NCBI GenBank assembly: GCA_046331465.1
Contig: JAXLQV010000004.1
Coordinates: forward strand, 273,597 to 337,596
Origin: UBA5066 sp046331465
GTDB taxonomy: Bacteria > Acidobacteriota > Thermoanaerobaculia > UBA5066
Length of the DNA stretch: 64,000 nucleotides
Reading direction: 5' to 3'
Made by a program: the position numbers and the translations under genes. Under the pieces are notes generated by a model, which saw only the letters and a program-made list of their open reading frames with translations, was not told the DNA's origin and did not search any database. This document shows, piece after piece, positions 9,068 to 17,454 of this stretch. The first letter of the stretch is position 1, and each line of letters opens with the position of its first letter.

Positions 9068-10167
9068 TCTTCTGGATCGGGAAGCTCCTCGCGCCGTTCC
9101 CGTCGCTCTCGTTCCTCCGCCTCGCCGAGTACCTGACGGCCCGCTCGATCGGCGCGGCGCTCACGGCGGTCCTCCTGACGCTCTGGGCCACGCCGAAGCT
9201 CATCTGGTGGCTCCAGCGGCGCGCGTTCGTCGACCAGATGCGCGAGACGGGGATCCCCTCGGCGTTCGACAAGGCGGGGACGCCCGTCATGGGCGGCGTC
9301 GTCCTCGTCGGCGTCGTGACGCTCTCGTGCCTCCTCTGGTGCAACCTCCTGAGCGGGTACGCCCTCCTCGTCCTGGCGGGAATGGTCTGGTTCGGGGCGA
9401 TCGGCTTCGTCGACGACCGGGCGAAGATGCGCGCGCGGTCGGGCGACAGGGGGATGTCGGAGCCGAAGAAGCTCCTCCTGCAGGGGACGTTCGCGGCGCT
9501 CCTCGTCGCGGTCCTGGCGAGCCCGTGGTCTCCGGTCCCGGCGCACGAGGCGGCCCACCTCTACGTGCCGTTCCTCAAGACGTCGGTCCTCGAGAACCCG
9601 TGGGTCTACTTCCCGTACGTCTTCGTCTTCGTCCTCCTCGTCGGCAACTCCGTGAACATCACCGACGGGATGGACGGCCTCGCGATCGTCCCCTCGGTCT
9701 TCGCGATCTCGGTCCTCGGCGTCTTCGGCTACCTCCTCGGGAACGCGATCTGGTCGCGCTACCTCTTCTACCCGTTCCTCCCGGGGGCGGGCGAGCTCGC
9801 CGTCTTCGCCTCCGCCTTCGCGGGGGCCGGCATCGGCTTCCTCTGGTTCAACGCCTACCCCGCACAGATCTTCATGGGCGACACGGGCTCGCTCTCCATC
9901 GGCGGGAGCCTCGCCGTCGCGTCGGTCCTCCTGAAGCAGGAGGCGCTCTTCGTCATCCTCGGAGGGCTCTTCGTCGCGGAGGCGTTCTCGTCGCAGGTGC
10001 AGGACAAGGTCGGGATCAAGCTGCTCGGCCGGCGGATCTTCGCGCGCGCGCCGCTCCACCACGCCATGGCGTACAACGGGCTCGCCGAGACGAAGGTCGT
10101 CGTGAGGCTCTGGATCGTCTCCGGCATCCTCGCCCTCGCGGCGCTCTCGACGCTGAAGATAAGGTGA
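9064..10167 (+). CDS. mraY: Phospho-N-acetylmuramoyl-pentapeptide transferase
   Basis: 367 residues, about ten membrane helices, normal length for MraY. It transfers phospho-MurNAc-pentapeptide to undecaprenyl phosphate, making lipid I, the substrate of the upstream MurG. Family motifs are present: GTPVMGGVV, the first acidic pair in GFVDDRAK, NSVNITDGMDGLA, FNAYPAQIFMGDTGSLS, and the histidine loop APLHHAMAY. I chose GTG at 9064, coupled by a 4-base overlap to murG. It in turn overlaps murJ by 4 bases. Confidence 0.95.
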   Translation: MIFWIGKLLAPFPSLSFLRLAEYLTARSIGAALTAVLLTLWATPKLIWWLQRRAFVDQMRETGIPSAFDKAGTPVMGGVVLVGVVTLSCLLWCNLLSGYALLVLAGMVWFGAIGFVDDRAKMRARSGDRGMSEPKKLLLQGTFAALLVAVLASPWSPVPAHEAAHLYVPFLKTSVLENPWVYFPYVFVFVLLVGNSVNITDGMDGLAIVPSVFAISVLGVFGYLLGNAIWSRYLFYPFLPGAGELAVFASAFAGAGIGFLWFNAYPAQIFMGDTGSLSIGGSLAVASVLLKQEALFVILGGLFVAEAFSSQVQDKVGIKLLGRRIFARAPLHHAMAYNGLAETKVVVRLWIVSGILALAALSTLKIR

Positions 10168-11726
10168 CGGGGAAGCGCCGCTCCTCCACGGCGAACGCCC
10201 TCCTCGTCGGCGCGGGCGTCCTCCTCTCGCGGCTCGCGGGCTTCGTCCGCGAGAGGATCTTCGCCCACTACCTCGGGAACTCCGACGCGGCCGACGCCTT
10301 CAAGGCGGCCCTCCGGATCCCGAACGCCCTCCAGAACCTCTTCGGCGAAGGGGCGCTCTCCGCCTCGTTCATCCCCGTCTACGCGCGCCTCCTCGCCGAG
10401 GGGCGAGAGGAGGAGGCGAAGAAGACGGCCCGCGCCGTCGGGACGCTCCTCGCGCTCCTCGTCGTCCTCCTCGTCGCGCTCGGCGTCCTCGCGACGCCGC
10501 TCCTCATCGACCTGATCGCCCCCGGCTTCTCCGGCGAGAAGCGCGCGCAGACCGTCGTCCTCGTGAGGGTCCTCTTCCCGGGCATCGGTCTCCTCGTCCT
10601 CTCCGCCTGGTGCCTCGGGATCCTGAACAGCCACCGCCGCTTCTTCCTCCCGTACGCGGCGCCCGTCCTCTGGAACGGCGCGATGATCGCCGCGCTCGTC
10701 GTCGCGGGACGGAAGGTCGCGCCGTACGCCCTCGCCGAGTGGACGGCGTGGGGCGCGGTCGCGGGGAGCCTCCTCCAGCTCGCGGTGCAGCTCCCGCGCG
10801 TGCGGCTCCTCGCGGGGCCCCTGAAGCCCGACTTCGGCTTCCGGTCGCCGAACGTGAGGAAGGTCGTCGCGAACTTCCTCCCGAGCGTCGGGAGCCGCGG
10901 CGTGACGCAGGTCTCGAGCTACGTCGACCAGGTCATCGCGAGCTTCCTCCCGGCCGGCGCCGTCGCGGCCCTCGCCTACGCGCAGACGCTCTACCTCCTC
11001 CCGGTGTCGCTCTTCGGCATGTCGATCTCGAGCGCCGAGCTCCCGGAGCTCTCGAGCGGCGTCGGGGGCGACGCGCTGCGCGAGAGGCTCGACGCCGCCC
11101 TCCGGCGCGTCGCGTTCCTCGTCGTGCCATCGGCCGTCGCGTTCGCGGCGCTCGGGGACCGCGTCGCGGCGCTCGTCTTCCAGACGGGCGCCTTCTCGCG
11201 CGACGACGTGACGTGGGTGTGGGCCGTCCTCGCCGGCTCGTCCGTCGGCCTCCTCGCCTCGACGCTCGCGCGCCTCTACGCCTCGGCCTTCTGGGCGCTC
11301 CACGACACGCGGACGCCGCTCCGCTTCGCGATGGCGCGCGTGGCCGTCGGCGCCGGTCTCGGCGCCCTCTTCGCGTTCCGCGGCCCGGCGCTCTTCGGCC
11401 TCGCGCCCCGCCTCGGCCTCGCCGGCCTCACGCTCGGCGCGGGGCTCGCCGGCTGGGTCGAGATGCTCCTCCTCCGCCGCGCGCTGAACGCCCGCGTCGG
11501 GAAGACGGGCCTCCCGGCGTCGTTCTCCGTCCGGGTCTGGGGCGCAGCGCTCGGCGCCGCCGCGATCGGCTGGGGCGTCAAGCTCGCCGCGGCTTCTCTC
11601 GGGCCGGTCCTCCTCGGCACGCTCGTCTGCGGCGTCTTCGCGGCCTCCTACGGCGCCCTGGCGCTCCTCTTCCGCGTCCCCGAGGCCTCGGCCCTCGTCC
11701 GCGCCCTGAAGAGCCGCCTTCCCTAG
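10164..11726 (+). CDS. murJ: Lipid II flippase MurJ (MviN family)
   Basis: 520 residues with about 14 hydrophobic helices. The N-terminus reads LLSRLAGFVRERIFAHYLG and is followed by DAFKAALRIPNALQNLFGEGALSASFIP split over the next helix, the classic MviN signature with its essential arginines. It flips lipid II across the inner membrane. GTG at 10164 overlaps the mraY stop. The three genes together cover lipid I synthesis, lipid II synthesis and flipping. The stop codon is followed 4 bases later by a long palindrome that may end transcription. Confidence 0.93.
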   Translation: MTGKRRSSTANALLVGAGVLLSRLAGFVRERIFAHYLGNSDAADAFKAALRIPNALQNLFGEGALSASFIPVYARLLAEGREEEAKKTARAVGTLLALLVVLLVALGVLATPLLIDLIAPGFSGEKRAQTVVLVRVLFPGIGLLVLSAWCLGILNSHRRFFLPYAAPVLWNGAMIAALVVAGRKVAPYALAEWTAWGAVAGSLLQLAVQLPRVRLLAGPLKPDFGFRSPNVRKVVANFLPSVGSRGVTQVSSYVDQVIASFLPAGAVAALAYAQTLYLLPVSLFGMSISSAELPELSSGVGGDALRERLDAALRRVAFLVVPSAVAFAALGDRVAALVFQTGAFSRDDVTWVWAVLAGSSVGLLASTLARLYASAFWALHDTRTPLRFAMARVAVGAGLGALFAFRGPALFGLAPRLGLAGLTLGAGLAGWVEMLLLRRALNARVGKTGLPASFSVRVWGAALGAAAIGWGVKLAAASLGPVLLGTLVCGVFAASYGALALLFRVPEASALVRALKSRLP

Positions 11727-11730
11727 GAAG

Positions 11731-11795
11731 GGGGTCTGGTCTGCACTCTACACTCTGCGAGCCGTGCGCAGAGTGTAGAGTGCAGACCAGACCCC
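11731..11795. repeat. REP-like palindrome, copy 1
   Basis: A perfect inverted repeat of 28-base arms (11731-11758 and 11768-11795) around a 9-base loop. Each arm runs outward-in from GGGGTCTGGTCTGC to CACTCTGC. The same outer motif recurs in copy 2 (15146-15206) and in a half copy at 18370-18397. It lies 4 bases after the murJ stop and before a co-directional gene. Mobile palindromes of this kind are typical of REP elements moved by TnpA-REP (RAYT) transposases, but none is encoded here. It could also act as a terminator or mRNA-stabilising hairpin. Confidence 0.8.
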
Positions 11796-11820
11796 GGCCG
11801 TGGGAGAATCGTGGCACGCC

Positions 11821-12486
11821 ATGACGAAGGGTGTCGTCTACGCCGCCGCGGCGATCGTCGTCGGCGTCCTCGCGGTCGTCCTGCCGGACCGGCTCTTCCC
11901 GCCCGACACGAACTACCGGACGCTCACCGTCGTCGGCGAGGCGTTCAAGGCGGTGATCCTCGGGGCGTTCCGGCTCGCGCTCGGCGCCTTCTCGGGCCTC
12001 GCGCTCTCGGCAGGGCTCGCGTCGATCGGGGGGGCCGGAGCGCGGAGGCCGGTCGCGCTCGTCTTCGCGGCGCTCTTCGGGCTCCTCGTCGTCGGCGTCT
12101 CGGGCTTCGCCTTCCGCGGCCTCTCGTTCTTCCCCTCGTCGGGGTCGCTCGAGGAGAGGCACCGGTGGGCCGAGATGCGCCTCGACCGGCCGTACCGCGA
12201 GGCCGTCGCCTGGGCCGCGGCCTCTGGGGCGGTCCGCGAGGCGTGCGGCGCGTCGCTCCGCTTCGGGCCCGCCGTCGGGGCGCGGAACGCCGTCCTCGTC
12301 GGGACGCGCGAGTGGACGGCGACGCTGACGCTCGACGTGGAAGGGGAGAAGGGGAGCGGGCGGCTCGAGCTGACGGAGACGCTCCCGTTCGAGCCGAAGG
12401 ACACGCGCCCGGTGATCTCCGCGACGCTCGAGGCGGGTGGCCGGCGCGTGGCGCTCGACTCGGCCGGGAACGCGATCGCGCGCTGA
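11821..12486 (+). CDS. Membrane protein with Coa1-like C-terminal domain
   Basis: 221 residues from ATG 11821; an in-frame GTG at 11800 would start inside the region flanking the palindrome and is less likely. There are three hydrophobic segments (about 5-22, 42-68, 75-100), then a soluble C-terminal domain. That domain (VREACGASLRFGP, then alternating strands with EGEKGSGRLEL) resembles the pattern of cytochrome oxidase assembly factor 1-like proteins, whose bacterial role is poorly known. The resemblance is by eye only. It is co-directional with the Spy-like gene 111 bases downstream. Alternative: a lineage-specific membrane protein of unknown function. Confidence 0.55.
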   Translation: MTKGVVYAAAAIVVGVLAVVLPDRLFPPDTNYRTLTVVGEAFKAVILGAFRLALGAFSGLALSAGLASIGGAGARRPVALVFAALFGLLVVGVSGFAFRGLSFFPSSGSLEERHRWAEMRLDRPYREAVAWAAASGAVREACGASLRFGPAVGARNAVLVGTREWTATLTLDVEGEKGSGRLELTETLPFEPKDTRPVISATLEAGGRRVALDSAGNAIAR

Positions 12487-12497
12487 ACGGCGCGGCC

Positions 12498-12512
12498 TTC
12501 ACACAACTTCAC
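12498..12512. promoter_or_regulatory. Tandem TTCAC repeats, possible response-regulator site
   Basis: Two TTCAC pentamers, at 12498-12502 and 12508-12512, are spaced 10 bases start to start, one helical turn. That is the layout OmpR/PhoB-family regulators bind. The site lies about 85-100 bases upstream of the Spy-like gene, and an OmpR-type regulator is encoded just downstream. A further inverted repeat (CGGAAGG/CCTTCCG, 12560-12581) sits between the site and the gene. Assignment is inference. Confidence 0.35.
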
Positions 12513-12597
12513 CTTCGGGAAGAACGGGAGAAACCGGCGGTCTCCATCTTTCCTCCCGGCGGAAGGAAACACTCCCTTCCGACCGAAGGAGAAGAAG

Positions 12598-13134
12598 ATG
12601 AACGAGACCGCAACCCCCACACCCTCTCCCGCCGGCCGGCCGAAGCGGTGCCGCGGGCGGGGAAAGCGGGCCTTCTTCGGCGCGCTCGCCGTCGGAGTCG
12701 TCGCCGTCCTCACCGTCGGCGCGTTCCGGGCGCTCGCCAACGGCGGGTTCCGCCACGGCTTCTGCGGGTCGATGGACTCCGCGCAGGTCGCGAAGAAGAT
12801 CGACCGGATCGCCGGCTGGATCGTCGAGGACCTCGGCGGCACGGCGGACCAGCAGGCGAAGCTCGCGGCGATCGCGAAGGCCACCGCGGCGGACCTCGCC
12901 CCGATCCACGACGAGCTCGCCGCCGGCCGGAAGGAAGCGGTGGCGATCCTGACGGCGGAGAAGGTCGACCGGGTGGCCCTCGAGGCGCACCGGGCGAAGC
13001 AGATGCAGCTCGTGACCGCCGCCTCGGAGAGGCTCACGAAGGCCGTCGCCGACGCGGCGGACGTCCTCACCCCCGAGCAGCGGGTAAAGGCCGCCGAGAA
13101 GCTCGCCGACCACATGGGCCGTCACCGGCTCTGA
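12598..13134 (+). CDS. Spy/CpxP-like periplasmic protein
   Basis: 178 residues. A basic N-terminal stretch precedes a signal-anchor helix (about 25-45: FFGALAVGVVAVLTVGAF). A helical, charged domain follows, ending in LTPEQRVKAAEKLADHMGRH, which is the LTxxQ motif that defines the Spy/CpxP fold. Relatives are periplasmic chaperones or metal/stress sensors that damp an adjacent two-component system. GAAGGAGAAGAAG just upstream is a good ribosome site. The response regulator and kinase genes follow directly, as in cpxP-cpxRA, suggesting a feedback partner of that system (inference). Confidence 0.8.
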   Translation: MNETATPTPSPAGRPKRCRGRGKRAFFGALAVGVVAVLTVGAFRALANGGFRHGFCGSMDSAQVAKKIDRIAGWIVEDLGGTADQQAKLAAIAKATAADLAPIHDELAAGRKEAVAILTAEKVDRVALEAHRAKQMQLVTAASERLTKAVADAADVLTPEQRVKAAEKLADHMGRHRL

Positions 13135-13165
13135 TCGGAAGGCCGGGGCCCACGCCCCGCCCTTC

Positions 13166-13882
13166 ATGCCCGATGATGTCGTCATGCCGACCCGGATCCT
13201 GATGATCGAGGACGACGCGAGGCTCTCCGCGATGGTCGCCGAGGACCTCGGCCGGAGCGGGCTCGACGTGACGCCGGCCGGATCGGCCTCGGAAGGGCTC
13301 GCGCGCCTCGCGCGCGAGCCCTTCGACCTCGTCCTCCTCGACCTGATGCTCCCCGACGCCGACGGCCTCGACGTCTGCCGGCGCGTCCGTGCCTCGGGCT
13401 CCGCCGTGCCCGTGATCATGCTGACCGCGAAGGGAGACCCGACGGACCGCGTCGTCGGCCTCGAGCTCGGCGCCGACGACTACCTCGCCAAGCCGTTCGA
13501 CCCGCGCGAGCTCCTCGCGCGGGTGCGCGCCGTCCTCCGGCGTCCCGCCCAGGTCGCCGGAGCGTCGCCGCGGGTCCTCCGCTTCGGGAGGCTCGAGGTC
13601 GACGCCGACGCCCGCGTCGCGCGCGTGGACGGCGTCGAGAGGCCGATGACGGCGCACCAGTTCAACCTCCTCCTCGCGATGGCCGAGCGCGCGGGGCGCG
13701 TCCTGACGCGGGACCAGCTGATGGAGCTCGTGAGGGGCGAGGCGCTCGAGGCCTTCGACCGGTCGATCGACGTCCACGTCGCGCGGATCCGCGCGGCGAT
13801 CGAGGACGATCCGAGGAGCCCGCGCCGCATCCTGACCGTGCGCGGCGCGGGGTACGTCTTCGCGAGGAGCCAGGACGCGTGA
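13166..13882 (+). CDS. OmpR/PhoB-family response regulator
   Basis: 238 residues from ATG 13166, or 232 if ATG 13184 is used; neither has a clear ribosome site, and the second begins right before the receiver domain (MPTRILMIEDD). The receiver domain (about 7-120) has the acidic pair EDD, the phosphoacceptor Asp in VLLDLMLPD and the Lys in DYLAKPFDP. The C-terminal winged helix (about 135-235) shows RVARVDGVERPMTAHQFNLL and VHVARIRAAIEDDP. It controls transcription when phosphorylated by the coupled kinase, whose GTG overlaps its stop. Position next to a Spy-like gene suggests an envelope or metal-stress response. Confidence 0.92.
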   Translation: MPDDVVMPTRILMIEDDARLSAMVAEDLGRSGLDVTPAGSASEGLARLAREPFDLVLLDLMLPDADGLDVCRRVRASGSAVPVIMLTAKGDPTDRVVGLELGADDYLAKPFDPRELLARVRAVLRRPAQVAGASPRVLRFGRLEVDADARVARVDGVERPMTAHQFNLLLAMAERAGRVLTRDQLMELVRGEALEAFDRSIDVHVARIRAAIEDDPRSPRRILTVRGAGYVFARSQDA

Positions 13883-15141
13883 GGGGACGGCGCGGGCACC
13901 CCGGTGCGCGTCTCCACGCGCGGATCTACCTCGCCGTCCTCGCGAGCGTCGCGATGGTGGCCCTCCTCTCCGGCCTCGCGTGGCACCTCCGCTACGGGCG
14001 CGAGCCGATCGAGAGCGGCCTCGGGATCTCGGCCGAGATCGCGGGCGAGCTGCTCGCCCCGGCCGGCGCCCCGGTCGACCGGCAGGAGGCCGCCCTCCGG
14101 CGCTGGGGCGCGCGGACCGACGCGCGCCTCTCCCTCTTCACGCCGTCGCGCGAGCCGATCGCCACGTACGGCGAGCCGCTCCCGCCTCCTCCTCCGGACC
14201 GCACCGGGAGCGGAACGTGGCACATCCGTCCCGGCGGGCCGGCCTTCGTCCTCCGCCTTCCCGACGGGAGGTGGCTCGTCGCGCAGCGGATCTGGCGGCG
14301 CGGCCCGCCGCTCGGCTTCCTCTGGGTCCTCGCGCTCGCCGCGGTCGCGGTCGCCGTCGCGGCCTGGCCGATCTCGCGCCGGATCACGCGGCGCCTCGAG
14401 CGGCTGAAGGAGGGCGTCGAGGCGCTCGGCGCCGGAGACTTCGCCTCGCGCGTCCCCGTCGAGGGGAAAGACGAGGTCGCGCTCCTCGCCGCGACCTTCA
14501 ACAGGGCGGCCGGGCGGATCGAGGAGCTCGTCCGAGCGCAGCGGCGCCTCCTCGCGAACGCCTCGCACGAGCTCCGGACGCCTCTCGCGCGGATGCGTGT
14601 CGCCGCGGGTCTCCTCGAGGGGGACCCGCGCCTGAAGGACGAGATCGCGCGCGACGTCGACGAGCTCGACGCCCTCGTCGAGGAGATCCTCGTCGCGAGC
14701 CGGCTCGAGGCGGGCGCCGCGGAGGAGCCGGCCGAGAGCGTCGACGTGACGGCCCTCGCCGCGGAGGAGTGTGCGCGCGCCGGGGCCTTCCTCTCCGGCG
14801 ACGTCGTGACCGTGCAGGGGAACCCGCGGCTCCTCCGCCGCCTCCTCCGGAACCTTCTCGAGAACGCGCGGCGGCACGGGGGCGGCGGGCCGGTCGAGGT
14901 CGAGGTGCGGCGCGGGACGGGCGGCGGCGCGGTCGTCGACGTCCTCGACCGCGGTCCGGGCGTCCCGCCCGAGCTCGCCGACCGGATCTTCGAGCCCTTC
15001 TTCCGCCCGCCCGGCGCGTCGGAACGAGGGACCGGCCTCGGCCTCTCGATCGCCCGCCAGGTCGCCCGCCGCCAAGGGGGAGATGTCGTCTGCCTCCCGC
15101 GCGACGGCGGCGGTACGCTCTTCCGCGCGACGCTCTCCTAG
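13879..15141 (+). CDS. Sensor histidine kinase, HAMP type
   Basis: 420 residues. TM1 is at about 18-36, followed by a short periplasmic sensor region with a proline stretch (PLPPPPP), TM2 at about 145-165, and a HAMP domain. The HisKA box (NASHELRTPLARMR) holds the phosphorylated His, and the ATPase domain has the N box NLLENARRHG, the G1 box DRGPGVP and the G2 box GTGLGLSI. GTG at 13879 overlaps the regulator stop by 4 bases. It presumably phosphorylates that regulator. A REP-like palindrome begins 4 bases after its stop. Confidence 0.93.
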   Translation: MRGRRGHPGARLHARIYLAVLASVAMVALLSGLAWHLRYGREPIESGLGISAEIAGELLAPAGAPVDRQEAALRRWGARTDARLSLFTPSREPIATYGEPLPPPPPDRTGSGTWHIRPGGPAFVLRLPDGRWLVAQRIWRRGPPLGFLWVLALAAVAVAVAAWPISRRITRRLERLKEGVEALGAGDFASRVPVEGKDEVALLAATFNRAAGRIEELVRAQRRLLANASHELRTPLARMRVAAGLLEGDPRLKDEIARDVDELDALVEEILVASRLEAGAAEEPAESVDVTALAAEECARAGAFLSGDVVTVQGNPRLLRRLLRNLLENARRHGGGGPVEVEVRRGTGGGAVVDVLDRGPGVPPELADRIFEPFFRPPGASERGTGLGLSIARQVARRQGGDVVCLPRDGGGTLFRATLS

Positions 15142-15145
15142 GTTG

Positions 15146-15206
15146 GGGGTCTGGTCTGCGTTCTACACTCTACGGACCGTAGAGTGTAAAGCGCAGACCA
15201 GACCCC
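15146..15206. repeat. REP-like palindrome, copy 2
   Basis: Inverted repeat with 30-base arms (15146-15175 and 15177-15206) around a single base, with two mismatched arm positions. The outer sequence GGGGTCTGGTCTGC and the inner TCTACACTCT match copy 1. The centre is different (TACGG/CCGTA instead of GC), so the two are diverged copies of one element rather than a recent duplication. It lies between two convergent genes (kinase stop at 15141, acyl-CoA dehydrogenase stop at 15222) and could serve as their shared terminator. Confidence 0.8.
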
Positions 15207-15221
15207 GCGTTCTCCGCGTTC

Positions 15222-16922
15222 TCACTCGTTCATCCGGTAGGTGTCGCGGAGGGCGAAGACCTCGTCCTTCCAGATCCGCGCGAAGCGGCCGGTGTCGAAG
15301 ACGGGACGCTTCACGAGGCGGAGCGCCATCGCGGCCTGCTTCTCGGTGGCGCCGGAGCGCTCGTGGAGCTTCAGGGCGTACGCCGAGAAGTCGCGGACGA
15401 AGACGTCGAAGACCTGGTCGAGCGCGTCGTCCGTGAGCGCGTGGTGCTCCGCCCCCTCGAGGACGAGGTGGGCGTAGACGGCGAGGGCGAAGAGGTCGCC
15501 GACGGCGAGGAGGAGGTCGACGTCCTTCTGCTGCTCCTCGGTCGGCGCCGCGGCCGCCATCAGCTCGCGGAAGGCGTTCAGCTGCTCGCGGAAGAGCGCG
15601 ACGTTCGGGACGCGGGCGTACTTCTCGAAGGCGGGAGCCCAGTCGTGGAAGCGGATCTTCCCGAGGCCGCTCGCCGGCCCCTGCGCGAAGAGGAAGGCGT
15701 CGTGGGCGGGCTCGGTCCTCCGCCCCACCTCCGGGCAGGAGGTCGGCCGGAAGAGCCAGTTCGCGAGGAACTTCACGATGAGGGCGATGTTGACGTGGAC
15801 CGTCCCCTCGAGCTTCGGCAGGGCGCGGATGTCGCGCGCGGCCATCTCGAAGACCATGTCCTTCTCGAACCCCTTCGCGGCGATGACGTCCCAGAGGAGG
15901 TCGACGACCTTCTCCCCCTCGGTCGTCACCTTCATCTTCACGAGCGGGTTGTAGAGGAGGTAGCGCCGGTCCTCGAGCGAGGCGGCGCGGAAGTAGTCGG
16001 ACGCGCGGAAGGCGAAGACCTTCATCGCGACGAGGCGGGCCCAGGCGTCGACGAACATCCGCGCCACGTGCGGGAAGTCGGTGACCGCCATGCCGTAGAG
16101 GCGGCGCCCCGACGCGTGGTTGAGCGCCTCGTGGAACGCGTGCTCGCAGATCCCGATCGAGGCCCACCCGAGGTTGTACTTCCCGACGTTCACCGTGTTC
16201 AGCGAGGCGTCCCACGCCTCGCGCCCGCGGAGGAGGACCTCGTCGGCGGCGACGGGGTAGTCCACGAGCTCGAACTCGGCGACGTACGACTGGCTCGCGA
16301 CGACGTTCTTCACGAGCCTGTACCCGGGCCTCTTCGGGTCGGCCGCGAAGAAGACGTACTCGCCCGTGCCGGCCGTCTTCCCGAAGACGGAGACGACCGC
16401 CGCCTCGTTCCCGTTCCCGATGTAGTACTTCGACCCGTTCGCCACGAACGAGCCGTCCCCCTTCGGCGCGAGCGTCATCGACGTCGAGTAGATGTCGGCG
16501 CCGTGCTCCTTCTCCGAGAGGCCGAAGGCGAAGATGCCTCCCTCCGCGATCGCGTCGGCGGCCCGTTTCCGCAGGGCCGGGCTCGGGCTCATCCAGAGCG
16601 GCCCGAGGCCGAGGATCGAGACCTGCCACGTGTACCAGTAGCAGAGGCCGTAGAAGCCGAGGACCTCGTTGAAGTGGCAGTTGCGGAACGTGTCCCAGCG
16701 CGCGTCGGGGCCGCCGAGCTCCGGGGGCGTCAGGAGGTCGGCGAAGACCCGCTCGCGCTTCACGAAGTCGAGGAAGTCCGCGTACCAGACCCGGTCGATG
16801 TCGTCCTGGCGGAGCCTTCCCTTTCCCTTCGCCTCGAAGAAGGCGATCGTCTTCTCGAGGATCTCGCGGGAGCGCGGGTCGAGGGGGAGCTCACCGAGCC
16901 GCTTCGGGTTGAGCAGGATCAT
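15222..16922 (-). CDS. Acyl-CoA dehydrogenase family flavoprotein
   Basis: 566 residues, longer than the usual 380-residue acyl-CoA dehydrogenase. The central region has the family pattern: FAFGLSEKEHGADIYST (FAD/substrate loop), GSKYYIGNGNEA, and then the helical C-terminal half. The length suggests the larger subfamily with an extra C-terminal helical domain. It oxidises an acyl thioester at the alpha-beta bond, passing electrons to FAD. It is transcribed alone, divergently from the bacilliredoxin gene. The exact chain-length preference cannot be told. Confidence 0.82.
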   Translation of the reverse strand: MILLNPKRLGELPLDPRSREILEKTIAFFEAKGKGRLRQDDIDRVWYADFLDFVKRERVFADLLTPPELGGPDARWDTFRNCHFNEVLGFYGLCYWYTWQVSILGLGPLWMSPSPALRKRAADAIAEGGIFAFGLSEKEHGADIYSTSMTLAPKGDGSFVANGSKYYIGNGNEAAVVSVFGKTAGTGEYVFFAADPKRPGYRLVKNVVASQSYVAEFELVDYPVAADEVLLRGREAWDASLNTVNVGKYNLGWASIGICEHAFHEALNHASGRRLYGMAVTDFPHVARMFVDAWARLVAMKVFAFRASDYFRAASLEDRRYLLYNPLVKMKVTTEGEKVVDLLWDVIAAKGFEKDMVFEMAARDIRALPKLEGTVHVNIALIVKFLANWLFRPTSCPEVGRRTEPAHDAFLFAQGPASGLGKIRFHDWAPAFEKYARVPNVALFREQLNAFRELMAAAAPTEEQQKDVDLLLAVGDLFALAVYAHLVLEGAEHHALTDDALDQVFDVFVRDFSAYALKLHERSGATEKQAAMALRLVKRPVFDTGRFARIWKDEVFALRDTYRMNE

Positions 16923-17000
16923 GGCGTCCTCCGGCCGTCCAGATTACCCTGTCGCGCCCACCGGCGGAGAGCCGGGGCGCCACGTTCCGGAGGTACCGAG

Positions 17001-17420
17001 ATGCCCTACCCCCCCGAGATCGTCCAGCCCGCCCGCGACGAGCTGACCTGGGCCGGCTTCGCCGAGCTCCGCACCGCCGGGGCGGTGGAGGCCGAGCTCG
17101 CCAAGGACGGCACCCTCCTCGTCGTCGTCAACTCCGTCTGCGGCTGCGCGGCCGGGTCCGCCCGCCCGGGGGCCGTGAAGGCCGTCTCCGGCCCGGGCCC
17201 GAAGCCGCAGCGCCTCGCGAGCGTCTTCGCCGGGGAGGACCTCGAGGCCGTCGCGCGCGTGAGGCGGCAGCTGGAGGGCTTCCCCCCTTCCTCGCCCTCG
17301 ATCGTCCTCTTCCTCGACGGCGACCCCGTCTTCCTCATGGAGCGCCGCCACCTCGAGGGGCTTCGCCCCGACGACGTCGCCTCCGCCCTCGCCTCCGCCT
17401 TCGCGACCCACTGCGCCTGA
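17001..17420 (+). CDS. BrxA/BrxB-family bacilliredoxin (YphP/YqiW type)
   Basis: 139 residues, the expected size. It starts MPYPPEIVQPARDEL, typical of the family, and contains the CGC active site in VNSVCGCAAGSARPG, followed by a conserved thioredoxin-like fold ending near PSIVLFLDG. Relatives remove bacillithiol or low-molecular-weight thiols from mixed disulfides, and disulfide isomerase activity is also reported. ATG 17001 is preceded by GGAGG about 10 bases upstream. The long open frame starting upstream in this phase is antisense to the dehydrogenase and not real. Confidence 0.85.
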   Translation: MPYPPEIVQPARDELTWAGFAELRTAGAVEAELAKDGTLLVVVNSVCGCAAGSARPGAVKAVSGPGPKPQRLASVFAGEDLEAVARVRRQLEGFPPSSPSIVLFLDGDPVFLMERRHLEGLRPDDVASALASAFATHCA

Positions 17421-17454
17421 AGGACGGAAGCGAGGGAGGAGAGGAGGGAGCGCC

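Noticed and set aside
17421..17454. Terminator between the bacilliredoxin and secreted-protein genes
   Set aside because: The 34-base gap is purine-rich with no inverted repeat.
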